Below are positions 7,055 to 14,625 of a stretch of 33,829 nt of DNA, one piece after another. Location: contig PXRQ01000079.1 of NCBI GenBank assembly GCA_003022005.1, forward strand, positions 20,432 through 54,260, written 5' to 3'. Within the stretch, counting starts at the first letter, position 1, and every line of letters begins with the position of its first letter. Both the position numbers and the translations under genes were made by a program. Source of the stretch: Halobacteriales archaeon QS_5_70_15. GTDB lineage: Archaea > Halobacteriota > Halobacteria > Halobacteriales > Haloarculaceae. The notes beneath the pieces are model-generated. The model saw nothing but the letters and a program-made list of their open reading frames with translations, was not told the DNA's origin and did no database searches.

Positions 7055-9196
7055 CTACTTCGGCGTGTCGTTCGTCCCGGGAACGCCCCGGCCCTGATAG
7101 AACTGGCCGCCCCAGCTGCCGATCCAGATGTCCTGGTTGGCGAGGTAGAGCGCCTCCTCGGTGTAGAACCGGCGATCGGCGACCGACCACTCCTCGGCCG
7201 CGGTGTCGTACTCGACGGCACCGTTGTAGACGGCCGCCTGGCCGAACTCGCCGCCGGCCGCCGGCGGGAGCGGCAGCGTGAACTCGGCGCCCTCGTCCCG
7301 CGAGGGCGGCCGCTCGGCCCGCTGGAGCCGTCCCCGGTTGAACGTCCGGTCGAAGAACGTCGCGAACTGCTCCTTCACACCGTTCGTGCCCAGCACCGCG
7401 TCGGCGGCGTTCAGCCCGCCGGTGATGTCCCCGGCGTCCCGGGCGGTGATCCGGTAGGTCGAGTCGCCCTCGCCGGTGGCGAACGTTCCCGCCTCCTCGT
7501 CCCAGAGCGACTCACGCATGTAGCCGAGGACGTCGGCGGCGGCGGCGTGGTCGACGCCGTCGACCTTCGAGGCCCACAGCAGCCCCTGGCCGATGGCGCC
7601 CTGCGTGGCCGCCTGGTTCTCGGTCCCGCCCTCGACCATCCCGTTGCCGGCGAGGTTGGCTTCGACCTCGCCCGTCAGCGCGTTCGCGTACTCGGCGGCC
7701 TCCGACGCGAGCTGGTCGTCGCCCGCGTGGGTACCGTACCACCCGATCGCACCCAGCATCGTTCCGAGGTCCCGCGTCGACCGCGAGGCGACGTCCGCGG
7801 GCGAGAAGGCGTTCATCACCGTCTTGCCCATCCCGTCCGTGAGCTTCTGGACCTTCTCGGGCGGGATGAGCGGCTCGGGGTTCTCGTAGCCGAACCAGCC
7901 GCCGTGGGCCAGCGACGTGAGATCGGAGAGGAACCACAGCATCGCCGCGTGGTGGTGTGGCCGCGGCGTGTCGTCGACGACCGTCCCGTCCCCGGGCCGG
8001 AATCCGGAGACCAGCAGGAGGTTCTCCTCGGGGTTCTTCGTGAGCGCACCGTTGCCCTCCGGACCGCCCCGGACGAGCGTCGCGACGGTGCCGATCTGTG
8101 CCAGCGTCGAGAGCACCTCCGAGCGGAACAGCGCCGCGAGCGCCCCCGGCAGGAGGTCCTGGTGGTTCTGGAAGTTCTTCGCCCACGTCACGCCCTTCAG
8201 GTGGGTCCAGGCCAGCGAGGATGGCGAGACGACGCCCGAGGACTCGGACCCGTCCCACTTCAGCGTCGAGGCGTCGGGCCGACCGTCCTCGCCCGCGAGC
8301 ACCGGCTCCCGGGTGAAGTACGGGTCCCCCTCGGTGAACGGCGCCATGTTGAGGTTCGGGTTCTTCACCGGCGGCCGCTCCTGGTCCGCCGCCTCGAGCA
8401 TCTTCGGGAACCGCTCCTCGAACGCCTGCTGCTGCTGTTCGTTGTGCGGGAACAGGACGCCGTTGGCCGACATCGCGATGTTCGTCGACATGTTGTACAG
8501 CGAGTACCAGTAGGAGTCGAACGTCGCCTGCTCCCAGCCGTACGCCGAGCTACCGCCGTCGCCGTCGCCGCCGTCCCCGCTCGGGAGCTTCCCGAGAAGC
8601 GTCGAGAGGTTCGACCCGGCCGTCCCGCTCACCCCCTCGACGGGCGCGGCGCCCGGCCCCGTCGCCTCCTCGACGACCACGAGGCCGACCATCCCGAGGC
8701 TCTCGTGTGGGGTGCAGTAGTAATCGTGGACCCCCGGCGTGTCGAACGTGTGCTCGAAGCTGTTGCCGGCCTCGAGCACCCCAGAGTCGAACGCCGGCGC
8801 GTCCTCGGGGACGCGGTGTGGCCTGTCGTTGTCGCGGTGGTAGGCGGTCACCGAGTGGGCGGCCCCCTCGATACTCCAGGTGAGCGTCGTCCCGGCCTCG
8901 ACCCAGACGACGGCGGGAGTGAAGACGAACTGGCCGGCCCCCTGGTCCGAATCGAGGGTGGCCGCCCGGATCGATGCCCCCGACTGGAGGTCGTCCGGCC
9001 CGCCGAGCACGTCCGCCCCGGGCGGCGCGTCGCCCGAGGATCCGGGGGTCGGGGTGGCGGTGTCGGTCGGTTCGGGGGTGGCGGTGTCGGTCGGTTCGTC
9101 CGTCTCGCCGCCCGTGTCCGGGCTGCTCCCGGAACAGCCGGCGACGGACGTGGCGAGCGCGATACCGCCGAGTCGCAGCATGGTTCGTCGGTCCAT
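7055..9196 (-). CDS. Tat lipoprotein: halocyanin (blue copper) domain fused to a large unidentified domain
   Basis: The protein has 713 aa. Residues 1-21 form a Tat-type lipoprotein signal: twin arginine at R3-R4, a hydrophobic stretch, and lipobox SVAGC with C21 as the lipid anchor. A Thr/Pro/Asp linker (30-60) follows. Residues 72-176 are a halocyanin/plastocyanin-type cupredoxin with the full copper ligand set: H114, C161, H164 and M169 in YYCTPHESLGM. After a Gly/Asp spacer (206-217) comes a ~490-residue region. It contains ATFDSYWYSLYNMSTNIAMS, PRPHHHAAMLWFLSDL, TQGAIGQGLLWASKV and a Trp/Gly-rich end. This region looks largely helical, possibly an alpha/alpha toroid, but I recognise no family. 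Halocyanins carry electrons on the outer membrane face; the big domain may be the redox partner or a substrate-binding module. The frame is intact. Confidence 0.8.
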   Translation of the reverse strand: MDRRTMLRLGGIALATSVAGCSGSSPDTGGETDEPTDTATPEPTDTATPTPGSSGDAPPGADVLGGPDDLQSGASIRAATLDSDQGAGQFVFTPAVVWVEAGTTLTWSIEGAAHSVTAYHRDNDRPHRVPEDAPAFDSGVLEAGNSFEHTFDTPGVHDYYCTPHESLGMVGLVVVEEATGPGAAPVEGVSGTAGSNLSTLLGKLPSGDGGDGDGGSSAYGWEQATFDSYWYSLYNMSTNIAMSANGVLFPHNEQQQQAFEERFPKMLEAADQERPPVKNPNLNMAPFTEGDPYFTREPVLAGEDGRPDASTLKWDGSESSGVVSPSSLAWTHLKGVTWAKNFQNHQDLLPGALAALFRSEVLSTLAQIGTVATLVRGGPEGNGALTKNPEENLLLVSGFRPGDGTVVDDTPRPHHHAAMLWFLSDLTSLAHGGWFGYENPEPLIPPEKVQKLTDGMGKTVMNAFSPADVASRSTRDLGTMLGAIGWYGTHAGDDQLASEAAEYANALTGEVEANLAGNGMVEGGTENQAATQGAIGQGLLWASKVDGVDHAAAADVLGYMRESLWDEEAGTFATGEGDSTYRITARDAGDITGGLNAADAVLGTNGVKEQFATFFDRTFNRGRLQRAERPPSRDEGAEFTLPLPPAAGGEFGQAAVYNGAVEYDTAAEEWSVADRRFYTEEALYLANQDIWIGSWGGQFYQGRGVPGTNDTPK

Positions 9197-9315
9197 GTTC
9201 GGGCGTTCACCGGCCCCCGGTTAGGCGTGCCCCGCTCGTGCGGGCGTGAGACTCGGGCGCACCCCCGCACGAGCGGTGTGGGTTACTTACGCCCGGCCGA
9301 TTTGCGTCCAGACTT

Positions 9316-9332
9316 GTTCGGCTGAACCGAAC
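9316..9332. promoter_or_regulatory. Inverted repeat GTTCGG-N5-CCGAAC between divergent genes
   Basis: A perfect 6-bp inverted repeat with a 5-nt spacer lies in the 288-nt divergent gap between the halocyanin fusion gene (minus) and the TrmB-like regulator (plus). Its size and form suit a dimeric winged-helix regulator. Neither a target gene nor a binding protein can be named from sequence alone. Confidence 0.35.
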
Positions 9333-9375
9333 CCGGGTACCGGCGGTCGGGTCCCCCCACGGGACCCACTACTGC

Positions 9376-9390
9376 CGGGCGTGACGCCCG
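9376..9390. promoter_or_regulatory. 15-bp palindrome CGGGCGT-G-ACGCCCG upstream of the TrmB-like gene
   Basis: This perfect palindrome has 7-bp arms and a 1-nt centre, about 65 nt upstream of the TATA box of the regulator gene at 9485. It could be an operator or a 3' hairpin. High GC makes short palindromes more likely by chance. The rest of 9197-9484 holds no ORF I can support. Confidence 0.35.
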
Positions 9391-9454
9391 TCGTCGGACC
9401 GGGCCGTCCACGGACCGGCGCGTCGTGACGTGGATCCCGGGCAGGAGGGACGGG

Positions 9455-9462
9455 ATTTATGC
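9455..9462 (+). promoter_or_regulatory. TATA box of the TrmB-like regulator
   Basis: ATTTATGC is centred 27 nt before the ATG at 9485. This fits a leaderless transcript and selects 9485 over the in-frame start 60 nt further upstream. Confidence 0.65.
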
Positions 9463-9484
9463 GGACGGCAGCGAACCGGTTGGT

Positions 9485-9871
9485 ATGAACACAGACCCGG
9501 ATCCGGGGCGCTTCCGGGACCTCATGCTCGACGACGAGCCGGGGTTCGAGGACGTGATGGCGTGCGTGTTCGGGATCCAGCGCCACGAGGCCCGGACGTA
9601 CCTCGCGCTGCTGGACGCGCCCGGCAGCACCGTCGCCGAACTCGCCGAGGTCGTCGACCGCGACCGCTCGAACGTCAACCGCTCGCTGACGACCCTCCGC
9701 GAGAAGGAGCTCGCCTCCCGGCAGCGCCGGCTGCTCGACTCCGGCGGCCACGTCTACCAGTACACCGCCACGCCCCTCGACGAGGCCCGCGAACTGATGC
9801 ACGAGACCCTCGACGAGTGGTGTGCGTACGTCCACGACCGCATCGACGACTTCGGCGAGGGCTCGATCTAA
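9485..9871 (+). CDS. TrmB/MarR-like winged-helix transcriptional regulator
   Basis: This 128-aa protein has one winged helix at about residues 28-95: FGIQRHEARTYLALLDAPGS, then AELAEVVDRDRSNVNRSLTTLREKEL (recognition helix 61-71), then a wing ending GGHVYQYTATPL. A short C-terminal helix, DEARELMHETLDEWCAYVHDRI, probably dimerises. It lacks the C-terminal sugar-binding domain of full TrmB, so it matches the short DNA-binding-only group common in haloarchaea. The start follows the TATA box at 9455. Its stop (TAA, 9869-9871) overlaps the stop of the convergent zinc-finger gene (TAG, 9868-9870 on the other strand). The target is unknown; the palindromes at 9316 and 9376 are candidates. Confidence 0.8.
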   Translation: MNTDPDPGRFRDLMLDDEPGFEDVMACVFGIQRHEARTYLALLDAPGSTVAELAEVVDRDRSNVNRSLTTLREKELASRQRRLLDSGGHVYQYTATPLDEARELMHETLDEWCAYVHDRIDDFGEGSI

Positions 9872-9975
9872 TCGACCAGGCCGACCTCGTGGACGTGCCG
9901 TTCGAGGGCGGCCTCGCTGTCGAACGTCTCCTCGCACGCCTCACACCGATAGCGGTCACGTGCGTCCTCGGTCAC
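9868..9975 (-). CDS. Very small C2H2-like zinc-finger protein (35 aa)
   Basis: The protein has a single finger: YRCEACEETFDSEAALERHVHEVG, with C11, C14, H27 and H29 as likely zinc ligands in the 35-residue version. That version starts at GTG 9975. TTCAAG (10000-10005) is centred 27 nt upstream of this GTG, the spacing of a leaderless promoter. The frame stays open up to a GTG at 10080, which would give 70 aa, but the added residues show no conserved character. Single-finger proteins this small are common in haloarchaea and are thought to be regulatory or interaction modules. The convergent TrmB-like gene shares its stop region. The gene is likely; the start is moderately sure. Confidence 0.65.
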   Translation of the reverse strand: MTEDARDRYRCEACEETFDSEAALERHVHEVGLVD

Positions 9976-9999
9976 AGGGGCGCTTCGGCCGCCGAAGGG

Positions 10000-10005
10000 C
10001 TTGAA
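10000..10005 (-). promoter_or_regulatory. TATA-like box for the zinc-finger microprotein
   Basis: On the minus strand this reads TTCAAG within ACGTTCAAGCCC, centred 27 nt upstream of the GTG at 9975. It supports the short 35-aa form of the gene. Confidence 0.5.
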
Positions 10006-10129
10006 CGTGTCTCCCGCGTGTGCGGGCACCGCATCCCGTCTTACGACTCCGGTGGAACGCAGTTCAGCAACCGAGGCCACATAATATCATTTCAGCGACT
10101 GCTTTAGTGTCGGACCGCCGTAGCCGCCG

Positions 10130-10732
10130 ATGCAACGACCGACCGAACCACGCGTCGTCGCGCTCTGCGGGAGTCTGCGCGACGAGAGCAGGACGCGAAT
10201 CGCCCTCCGGGACGCCCTCGCGGCCGCGCGGAAGGCGGGAGCGACGACCGAGCCCGTGGACCTGCGTTCCCACGAGCTGCCGGGTCCCTACGCCGTCGAC
10301 TCCGGGGTTCCGGACGCGGACGACCTCCGCCGAACTGTCACGACTGCGGACAGCGTCCTCCTCGGGACGCCCAACTACCACGGGTCCTACTCGGGCGCCC
10401 CGAAAGATGCCCTCGATCACTGCGGCCGGGACGAGTTCGCGGGGACGACCGTCGGGCTCCTCGAGGCGGCCGCCGGGTCGTATCCGGGGTCGGCACCGTG
10501 TCACCTGTGGACCGCCAGCCGGACGCTGGGGGCGTGGACGCTGCCGACCGAGGTCGGGATCCCGGACTCGCACTCGACGGTCACCGGCGACGGCATCGTC
10601 GAGGCGGCACTCTCCGAGCGGACCCGGCGACTGGGTCGGGAGCTCGTCGAGTACGCCGGCGTGGCACGGTACCCCGAGGCGGTGGACGGATCCGCGCCCG
10701 TCGACGGCACCCGTGGCGGGGGCGATAACTGA
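10130..10732 (+). CDS. NADPH-dependent FMN reductase-like flavoprotein
   Basis: This 200-aa flavodoxin-like protein belongs to the FMN_red family, which passes electrons from NADPH to FMN or quinone-type acceptors. The FMN phosphate loop is GSLRDESRTR (residues 14-23). The isoalloxazine loop is GTPNYHGSYSGAPKDALDH (79-97), matching the P-x-Y-x-G-S-x-x-G signature. The TATA-like CTTTAG at about 10101-10107, some 26 nt upstream of ATG 10130, indicates a leaderless start. The C-terminal ~40 residues are longer and more charged than the core fold needs. It is followed by an alcohol dehydrogenase remnant and an HxlR regulator, a grouping often seen with redox-stress genes. The physiological acceptor is unknown. 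Confidence 0.87.
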   Translation: MQRPTEPRVVALCGSLRDESRTRIALRDALAAARKAGATTEPVDLRSHELPGPYAVDSGVPDADDLRRTVTTADSVLLGTPNYHGSYSGAPKDALDHCGRDEFAGTTVGLLEAAAGSYPGSAPCHLWTASRTLGAWTLPTEVGIPDSHSTVTGDGIVEAALSERTRRLGRELVEYAGVARYPEAVDGSAPVDGTRGGGDN

Positions 10733-10752
10733 CGGTGACGAGAGCCACGGAC

Positions 10753-11095
10753 ATGAAGGCGGTACGACTCCACGAGCACGGCCGAACGGACGCGCTGAGC
10801 TACGAGGACGCCCCCTGGCCCGAACCGGCGGCCGACGAACCCCTGGTTCGGGTCCGCGCGGCCGGGGTCAACCCCCTCGACTGGCTCGTCTGTCGCGGGG
10901 CGCTCACGGGCCTCCTCGACGAGCCGCTCCCGTGGGTTCCCGGCTGGGACCTCTCCGGGGTCGTCGAATCCGTCGGTACAGCGGTGACCGGCTTCGACCC
11001 CGGCGATCCAGTCTACGGGACGGTGCGGCTGCCCGGTTCGGGGGGGGACCTTCGCCGAGTACGCGACGGATTCCCGACTGCCCGACGGATTCCCG
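10753..11095 (+). pseudogene. Remnant of a zinc-type/quinone oxidoreductase (MDR) gene, frameshifted and 3'-truncated
   Basis: From ATG 10753 the frame reads MKAVRLHEHGRTDALSYEDA, AAGVNPLDWLVCRG and VPGWDLSGVVESVG, then GFDPGDPVYG, a normal GroES-like N-terminus of medium-chain dehydrogenases. At a run of eight G (11040-11047) the frame is lost. Dropping one G restores GGTFAEYATDS, the expected next motif. Beyond about 11095 nothing matches the family, and the nucleotide-binding half (~200 residues) is missing because the HxlR gene follows at once. A TATA-like CGATAAC lies 27 nt before the ATG. The homopolymer slip could be a sequencing error, but the 3' loss cannot be explained that way. Confidence 0.75.
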
Positions 11096-11181
11096 ATGGT
11101 GTCGATAGTCCCGACGGTCCCGTCGCGGGTCCTCGGCCCGACGGCCCCGGAACGACCCCGGCGCCCGTACCGACGTCTTGC

Positions 11182-11200
11182 TACCCGGTTTCTCCGGGTA
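11182..11200. promoter_or_regulatory. Putative HxlR operator, TACCCGG-N5-CCGGGTA
   Basis: A perfect 7-bp inverted repeat with a 5-nt spacer ends two bases before the TATA box of the HxlR gene, in the BRE position where TFB binds. A dimeric regulator here would block pre-initiation complex assembly. HxlR proteins are often self-regulating, so this gene's own product is the natural candidate; that is inference. Confidence 0.6.
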
Positions 11201-11202
11201 AC

Positions 11203-11208
11203 CTATAT
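11203..11208 (+). promoter_or_regulatory. TATA box of the HxlR gene
   Basis: CTATAT is centred 28 nt upstream of the ATG at 11234 and directly follows the inverted repeat at 11182-11200. It fixes 11234 as the leaderless start, although the frame stays open upstream. Confidence 0.65.
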
Positions 11209-11233
11209 GCTCCGCGGCGACCTACAGGGGTCC

Positions 11234-11602
11234 ATGACCGACGAACCCCTCGAGGTGTGGTGTGCCGGGAAGGACTGGTGTCCGACCACGGCGACCGCGA
11301 CCGTGCTCGGCCGCAAGTGGCACCCCGTCATCGTCCACCGACTGCTCCAGCGGGGGCCGCTGGGGTTCAACGCGCTGAAGGAGGCGGTCGACGGCGTCTC
11401 CTCGAAGGTGCTCTCGGACAGCCTGGAGCACTTGGAGGAGCACGGGCTGGTCGAGCGGGAGATCGTCAGCGAGAAGCCGTTCCGCGTGGAGTACTCGCTG
11501 ACCGAGCGGGGCCGATCGCTCGACCCCGTCATCGCCGCGATGCGAGAGTGGGGCGAGACACACCTCGCCGCCCCCCCGGGGGAGCACGACACCGCGAACT
11601 GA
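11234..11602 (+). CDS. HxlR-family winged-helix regulator
   Basis: This 122-aa dimeric winged-helix factor belongs to the HxlR (DUF24) group. The N-terminus has two cysteines, C10 and C16 (EVWCAGKDWCPTTA), typical of members that sense thiol or electrophile stress. Then come VLGRKWHPVIVHRLLQRGP (residues 24-42), the recognition region ALKEAVDGVSSKVLSDSLEHLEE (47-69), and the wing GLVEREIVSEKPFRVEYSLTERG. Length and order match the family exactly. It sits just after the MDR remnant and near an FMN reductase, the kind of redox gene HxlR proteins often control. The palindrome beside its own TATA box suggests autoregulation. The MDR gene may have been its former regulon partner. Confidence 0.9.
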   Translation: MTDEPLEVWCAGKDWCPTTATATVLGRKWHPVIVHRLLQRGPLGFNALKEAVDGVSSKVLSDSLEHLEEHGLVEREIVSEKPFRVEYSLTERGRSLDPVIAAMREWGETHLAAPPGEHDTAN

Positions 11603-11782
11603 TCACGGCCGGCGGGCCGCGGCGATCCGTCGACCCCTGCCGTCGACGCCCGGGGGCTCCTTCCGGTCCGGACCGGAGCGATCGCCCCGTGGACGCGTCG
11701 GGGTCGAGTCCCGACCCGGACTGATGAAGGGGTGATCCAGTCCATGCGAACGCTCATGTGGGTAGCCACGATATCTCCTGAC

Positions 11783-12019
11783 ATGGGGTCTCCGACCGTC
11801 ATCGACGCCGGCGAGTGCGCGACGGACGAACTATTGGAGCGCCTGCGCGAGGGGAACCGCATCGTCGTCCGCACGGAGTTCCTCGGGAGCGACCACGACG
11901 TGACGCTGCGGTGGGACGGCGAGTACTTCTACTGCGACACGCCGACGACGCTGCACAAGCACGACACCGAGGAGGAGATGCGCAAGTGCATCCGGAAGCA
12001 CGGCTACTGCTCGACGTAG
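11783..12019 (+). CDS. Conserved haloarchaeal small protein (78 aa), function unknown
   Basis: From ATG 11783 the product begins MGSPTVIDAGECATDELLER and continues with IVVRTEFLGSDHDVTLRWDG, EYFYCDTPTTLHKHDTEEEM and KCIRKHGYC. The pattern (D-E-L-L-E-R-L, R-T-E-F-L-G, Y-Y-C-D-T-P-x-x-L-H-K-H) resembles a small family I associate with haloarchaeal genomes. I know no function for it. Cysteines at C11, C46, C66 and C76, together with histidines at H48-H50 region, could bind metal, but they do not form a standard finger. No good TATA box is seen at the leaderless distance. The longer upstream frame lacks conserved character, so 11783 is preferred. Confidence 0.7.
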   Translation: MGSPTVIDAGECATDELLERLREGNRIVVRTEFLGSDHDVTLRWDGEYFYCDTPTTLHKHDTEEEMRKCIRKHGYCST

Positions 12020-12074
12020 CCGGCCGTCGGACCCGACACCGGGACTTCCCGAGCCACCGCGAACCACCACGGAC

Positions 12075-12932
12075 GTGACGACCCGGATCGGCCTCACGGG
12101 CGACGGGATGTTCGGTCGGAACGTCGACCGGCGCCAGCGAACGCGCCCTCCCGACGCCGTGTGGGGTGACCTCGGCCACCGGCTCGCGGCGCTCGACGGC
12201 GTGTTCGTCAACCTGGCGTGTGCGCTCTCGACTCGCGGCGAGCGCTGGACCCGCACCTACCGCCCGTTCCACTTCCGCGCCGACCCCTCGTGGGCGACGG
12301 ACGCGCTCGAGGCGGCCGGCGTGCGGTTCGCCGCGCTCGCGAACAACCACCTGCTGGACTTCGGGGAGACGACGCTGCTCGACACGCTCGACGCACTCGA
12401 CGACGCGGACATCGCCCACGCCGGTGCCGGACCCGACCGCGAGGCCGCACGCGCGCCCGCCGTCGTCGACGTCGCGGGGACCCGCATCGCCCTCGTCTCG
12501 TTCACCGACAACACGCCCGAGTACGCCGCCGACGGGGACTCGCCGGGCGTGGGCCACTGCCGGATGGATCCCGACGACCCGGGGGACCGGGCGGTCCTCG
12601 AGCGGTCGCTCGACCGGGCCCGCGAGCACGACCCGGACCTGCTCGTCGCGTCGCTCCACTGGGGACCGAACATGGAGGCCGAGCCGAGCGAGCGGCACCG
12701 ACGGTTCGGCCGGTGGCCCGCCGGGCGCGTCGATCTGATCCACGGCCACTCGGCGCACGTCTTCCAGGGGATCGAACTGGTGGACTGAACGCCCGTGCTG
12801 TACGACTGCGGTGACTTCGTCGACGACCTGCGGAACGACCGGGGGTTCCTCTTCGAGGCGACCGTCGAGGACGGCGGGATCGACCGTCTGTGGCTCCGGC
12901 CGGTCGAGATACGCGACTGTGCGGTTCACGAG
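12075..12932 (+). pseudogene. CapA-like metallophosphatase gene with an in-frame stop and lost 3' end
   Basis: The frame from GTG 12075 encodes a CapA/PgsA-type protein: GDGMFGRNVD, VNLACALSTRGERW, RYRPFHFRADP-like text, LANNHLLDFGE and VDLIHGHSAHVFQGIELVD. It stops at TGA (12786-12788) and resumes in the same frame as TPVLYDCGDFVDDLRNDRGFLFEATV and IDRLWLRPVEIRDC. Relatives have D-G-x-P-V-L-Y-D here, so TGA probably replaces a glycine GGA codon. About six residues seem missing after GDFVDD, and the normal C-terminus is absent; the thrC promoter begins where it should be. The broken product would lack the final strands. It could be a recent nonsense allele or a sequencing error, but the missing end favours decay. 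Confidence 0.75.
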
Positions 12933-12980
12933 ACCCCGCGCTCTGATCGACTCGCCGGGGGCCGACGGCCCAACCGACCG

Positions 12981-12987
12981 GTTTTTG
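12981..12987 (+). promoter_or_regulatory. TATA box of thrC
   Basis: GTTTTTG is centred 28 nt before the ATG at 13012, consistent with a leaderless thrC mRNA. It lies where the C-terminal codons of the broken CapA-like gene would be expected. Confidence 0.6.
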
Positions 12988-13011
12988 CCCGGGGTGCCCG
13001 TCCGACCGGTA

Positions 13012-14319
13012 ATGACAGACCTCGAACTCCCGACGGCGCCCTCGGTCCCGGAGGTCGCCGAGGACGGCGTCTGGCTGGCCTGTATCGAGTGCGGCGCGGC
13101 CCACGCCCCATACGAGGGGATCATCTACACCTGTCCGGACTGCGACTCGCTCCTCGAGGTCCGGTACGACTCCCACCCGACGTTCGAGGAGTTCTCCGGC
13201 AGCGGCGTCTGGCGCTACGCCGCCGCGCTCCCCTTCTCGGAGGGCGTCACGCTCCCGGAGGGGGACACGCCGCTCCACTACGTCCCCCGCCTCGAGTCGG
13301 ACGTCGGCGTCAGGAACCTCCGCATCAAACACGAGGGGATGAACCCCACCGGAAGCTTCAAGGACCGCGGGATGACCGTCGGGGTACGGGTCGCCGAGCG
13401 GCTGGGCGTCGACCGGCTCGCCTGCGCGTCGACGGGGAACACCTCGGCGGCGCTCGCCGCGTACGGCGGCCGGGCCGGCCTGGAGACGCTGGTCCTCCTG
13501 CCGTCGGGCAAGGTCGCCGCCGGGAAGGTCGCGCAGGCGGCGCTCCACGGCGCGCGCATCCTCGAGGTGGACGGCAACTTCGACGCCTGCCTCGACCGCG
13601 TGCAGGACCTCGCCGACCGGGGGGAGGCGTACCTGCTGAACTCGCTCAATCCCTTCCGCCTGGAGGGCCAGAAGACCATCGGCCTCGAGATCCTCGAGGA
13701 GTTCTACGCGGACGAGGGGCGGTTCCCCGACCGGATCGTCCTCCCGGTGGGTAACGCGGGCAACACCGCCGCGCTCTACAAGTGCTTCCGCGAGATGGTC
13801 CGCGGGGGCGACCTCGCGCCCGGCGACGTCCCGAAGCTCACGGGCGTCCAGGCCGAGGGCGCCGCGCCGATGGTCGAAGCCATCGAGGAGGGGCTCGACG
13901 AGACCCGCCGCTGGGAGGAGGTCGAGACCCGCGCGACCGCCATCCGCATCGGCAACCCGGTCAACGCGCCCAAGGCCCTTCCGGGCATCCGCGAGACGGG
14001 CGGGACGGCCGTCGGGGTGAGCGACGAGGCGATCACCCGGGCACAGCGGGACCTCGCCGAGGAGGGGGTGGGCGTCGAGCCCGCCTCCGCGGCCAGCATC
14101 GCCGGCCTCCGCGAACTCCGCGACCGGGGCGTCGTCGGCGACGGCGAGGACGTCGTCTGTCTCACCACCGGTCACCTGTTGAAAGATCCCGAGGCGGCCG
14201 CCGAGGCCGGCGCCGACCCCGAACCCGTACCGAACGACACCGACGACATCCTCGCGCACCTCGCCGGGAAGCGAGTGGGGGGTCGCGGCCCCCTCGGGCG
14301 GCTCCGCCGGCTGCTCTGA
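13012..14319 (+). CDS. thrC: Threonine synthase
   Basis: This PLP enzyme converts O-phosphohomoserine to threonine, the last step of threonine synthesis (435 aa). The N-terminus has a zinc-ribbon-like set of four cysteines, C24 and C27 (CIEC) and C41 and C44 (CPDC), common in archaeal ThrC. The Schiff-base lysine is K117 in HEGMNPTGSFKDRGM. The substrate-binding ASTGNTSAALAAYGG and the cofactor-phosphate loop LPVGNAGNTAALYKC follow. The C-terminal ~35 residues (after LTTGHLLKDPEAA) are a variable acidic-to-basic tail. The start is set by the TATA box at 12981. Monocistronic, cytosolic, complete. Confidence 0.94.
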   Translation: MTDLELPTAPSVPEVAEDGVWLACIECGAAHAPYEGIIYTCPDCDSLLEVRYDSHPTFEEFSGSGVWRYAAALPFSEGVTLPEGDTPLHYVPRLESDVGVRNLRIKHEGMNPTGSFKDRGMTVGVRVAERLGVDRLACASTGNTSAALAAYGGRAGLETLVLLPSGKVAAGKVAQAALHGARILEVDGNFDACLDRVQDLADRGEAYLLNSLNPFRLEGQKTIGLEILEEFYADEGRFPDRIVLPVGNAGNTAALYKCFREMVRGGDLAPGDVPKLTGVQAEGAAPMVEAIEEGLDETRRWEEVETRATAIRIGNPVNAPKALPGIRETGGTAVGVSDEAITRAQRDLAEEGVGVEPASAASIAGLRELRDRGVVGDGEDVVCLTTGHLLKDPEAAAEAGADPEPVPNDTDDILAHLAGKRVGGRGPLGRLRRLL

Positions 14320-14625
14320 GCCGGCCCCTCCGGCGACGACGGCGGCGGTCGAGGCCCGCCGTCGAGGGCGCGAACACCGGTACGCTCGACTCGTCGGTCG
14401 GGGCGGGGACCGCGTCGATCCGGGGGTCGAGCCGGGCGGACCACGGTCACCGGCGGAGCCGCCCGTGGCGTCGCTCGGATACGATCCCGGGGCCGACGGG
14501 ATCGGCGCGCGGAATAGAGCGCACGTGCAGTAGATCGCCGGCAGATGGTGTCACGGATCGTCGGGGGTGGTCCTCCGGCGGACCGAGTTCCCTCACCCGA
14601 CGGCCGGCGACGACCGCCGTTCCGG
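14320..14625. other. Gene-free interval downstream of thrC
   Basis: This is the 306-nt convergent gap between thrC and the lipoprotein gene. I see no supportable ORF or RNA gene. It contains the hairpin at 14338-14363 and otherwise GC-rich sequence without clear motifs. Confidence 0.6.
14338..14363 (+). terminator. Hairpin downstream of thrC
   Basis: GACGGCGG and CCGCCGTC form a perfect 8-bp stem around a 10-nt loop, 18 nt after the thrC stop. No T-run follows, so it may stabilise the 3' end rather than terminate transcription by itself. Confidence 0.35.

Noticed and set aside
6917..9325. Very long plus-strand open frame (about 800 codons) opposite the halocyanin gene
   Set aside because: It is Arg/Gly/Val-rich with no domain and arises from GC-rich codon use on the other strand; the minus-strand gene has a signal peptide, copper ligands and family similarity.
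12786..12788. TGA as a selenocysteine or recoded codon
   Set aside because: Relatives have glycine rather than cysteine there, no recoding element is apparent, and the gene's 3' end is also missing.
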